From positions 6,655 through 13,209 of the forward strand of contig MIBM01000220.1 of the NCBI GenBank assembly GCA_001830645.1: a stretch of 6,555 bases of DNA, written 5' to 3'. Position numbers and translations under genes: made by a program. This DNA comes from Spirochaetes bacterium RIFOXYC1_FULL_54_7 (GTDB lineage Bacteria; Spirochaetota; Spirochaetia; Treponematales; UBA12059). The notes under the pieces were generated by a model, which saw only the letters and a program-made list of their open reading frames with translations, was not told the DNA's origin and made no database searches. Shown here one piece after another: positions 5,665 through 6,555 of the stretch (the stretch's first letter is position 1; each line of letters opens with the position of its first letter).

Positions 5665-6555
5665 TGCCTTCAAGCAGATGGACAGGATCCTGGGAATCGA
5701 TAAACCCTTCCTCGTCCTTACCTCCGAATTCTGCACCGTCGCCATGTGGGACTGGGAAATCGTCAGCCTACTCAAAGCCAGGGGCGCCCAGGTATTCACC
5801 CCCTACACCCTCGATCAGGCCAAAACCATCTGCTCCGCGCTGGGTGCCCGTCGCCAGTTGAGGGGCACTAAATTCCTCGTGTTCCAGGACGACCCGGGCG
5901 AGGGAATGCAGGCCAGCATCTTCAAGCGCTTCTATTGGTGGGAGGAAAGCTGCTCCACCGCCATGAAGCAACGTTTCGGCGTGGAAATCGAGAAACGCAG
6001 CTTCAAAAAGCTGGGCGCCGACGCGAAACTCATAGCCGATGCGGAGGCCGATGCCGTCATAAAGGAAAAGGGTCTGAGCGACAGGTTTACGGGTTGCAAG
6101 CCCCTGCGCAGCGCCGTAAAGATGTACCTGGCTGTCAAACGCGAGATCGGTGGGGACGTCCGCATCCGTGGCGCCGGAATGAACTGCCTGAACGAGTCCA
6201 TGTACTCCGACACAACGCCTTGCCTGGCCTGGGACCTGCTTTTCAAGGAAAGCGGCCTGTTGTGGTCGTGCGAAGCCGACACCATGTCGCTGCTCACTGA
6301 GTATATCATGCATGAATCCTTGGGCGGCCCCGTCATGATGAGCAACATCTATCCCTTCCTAATGGGGATGGCGGCTCTCAAGCATGAAAAGATCGCGGCC
6401 TTCCCGGAGGTACCCCATCCTGAAAACCACGCGCTCATCGCGCACTGCGGGTTTTTCGGCATAGTCTGTTCCGCCCACGCCTCAGCCTGGAAGCTCAAAC
6501 CCAAGGTGCTGTCCATAGTCGACGACAACGCCATAGCCATAGACGCGGAGTTGCC
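5651..6555 (+). CDS. L-fucose/L-arabinose isomerase-like protein, main body, frameshifted from its start and cut by the right edge
   Basis: The frame is open from the C-run to the window end, 301 codons and still running. Joined to the preceding 54 codons it gives at least 355 residues; isomerases of this type have roughly 450-600. If read alone, the first ATG is at 5678. The protein is soluble, with no membrane segment. Numbered on the joined product, the stretch WSCEADTMSLLT (259-270) resembles the 'CEAD...LT' block of fucose-isomerase-like proteins, and E236 (LNES) and H319-C320 (IAHCGFFG) may also lie near the active site. These likenesses are recalled from the family and not aligned, so the family call is moderate and the reaction is unknown. 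Divergent transcription from the dehydrogenase/isomerase operon suggests a shared sugar pathway. Coding quality (base composition, continuous sensible protein) stays high after the break, so any inactivation would be recent. Confidence 0.7.

Noticed and set aside
5768..6313. Minus-strand open frame of 181 codons
   Set aside because: Antisense to the fucose-isomerase-like reading frame, which has sensible protein content; the minus frame has no start signals or motifs.

Overview
The window is from a bacterial chromosome of moderate GC content, with AT-rich sequence concentrated in one divergent intergenic region. It holds an accessory sugar or polyol catabolism locus with its own two-component regulator. 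A YesM-type kinase paired with a YesN-type regulator beside a CUT2 (ribose-type) ABC permease and Gfo/Idh/MocA plus xylose-isomerase-like TIM-barrel enzymes is common in Spirochaetota and Bacillota. I cannot fix the phylum from the sequence alone.

Layout: five genes lie on the minus strand and run leftward from about 5302 to the left edge. In transcription order they are a sugar phosphate isomerase/epimerase-like TIM barrel (4442-5302), a Gfo/Idh/MocA oxidoreductase (3268-4425), a membrane sensor histidine kinase (1367-3172), its REC-AraC response regulator (613-1377), and the N-terminal half of a ribose-type ABC permease (1-495, running off the left edge). Gaps are short (16 bp, 95 bp, an 11-bp overlap, 117 bp) and I see no convincing terminator, so one long operon is likely. 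A near-perfect sigma70/sigmaA promoter (TTGACA, 16 bp, TATAAT) sits just upstream of the first gene.

A divergent plus-strand gene starts at 5488 and runs off the right edge. It resembles the L-fucose/L-arabinose isomerase superfamily, but its reading frame is broken after about 54 codons at a run of six C (5646-5651). One nucleotide skipped or deleted there restores an open frame to the end of the window.

Working model (inference): the kinase senses an extracellular ligand through its periplasmic domain and phosphorylates the AraC-type regulator. The regulator then acts on the AT-rich divergent region 5303-5487, which carries spaced CAATA-type repeats. The permease imports a sugar, and the dehydrogenase, isomerase/epimerase and fucose-isomerase-like protein process it. 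The substrate cannot be read from the sequence. No CRISPR array, mobile element, tRNA or rRNA was seen, and no gene-free stretch exceeds 300 bases.
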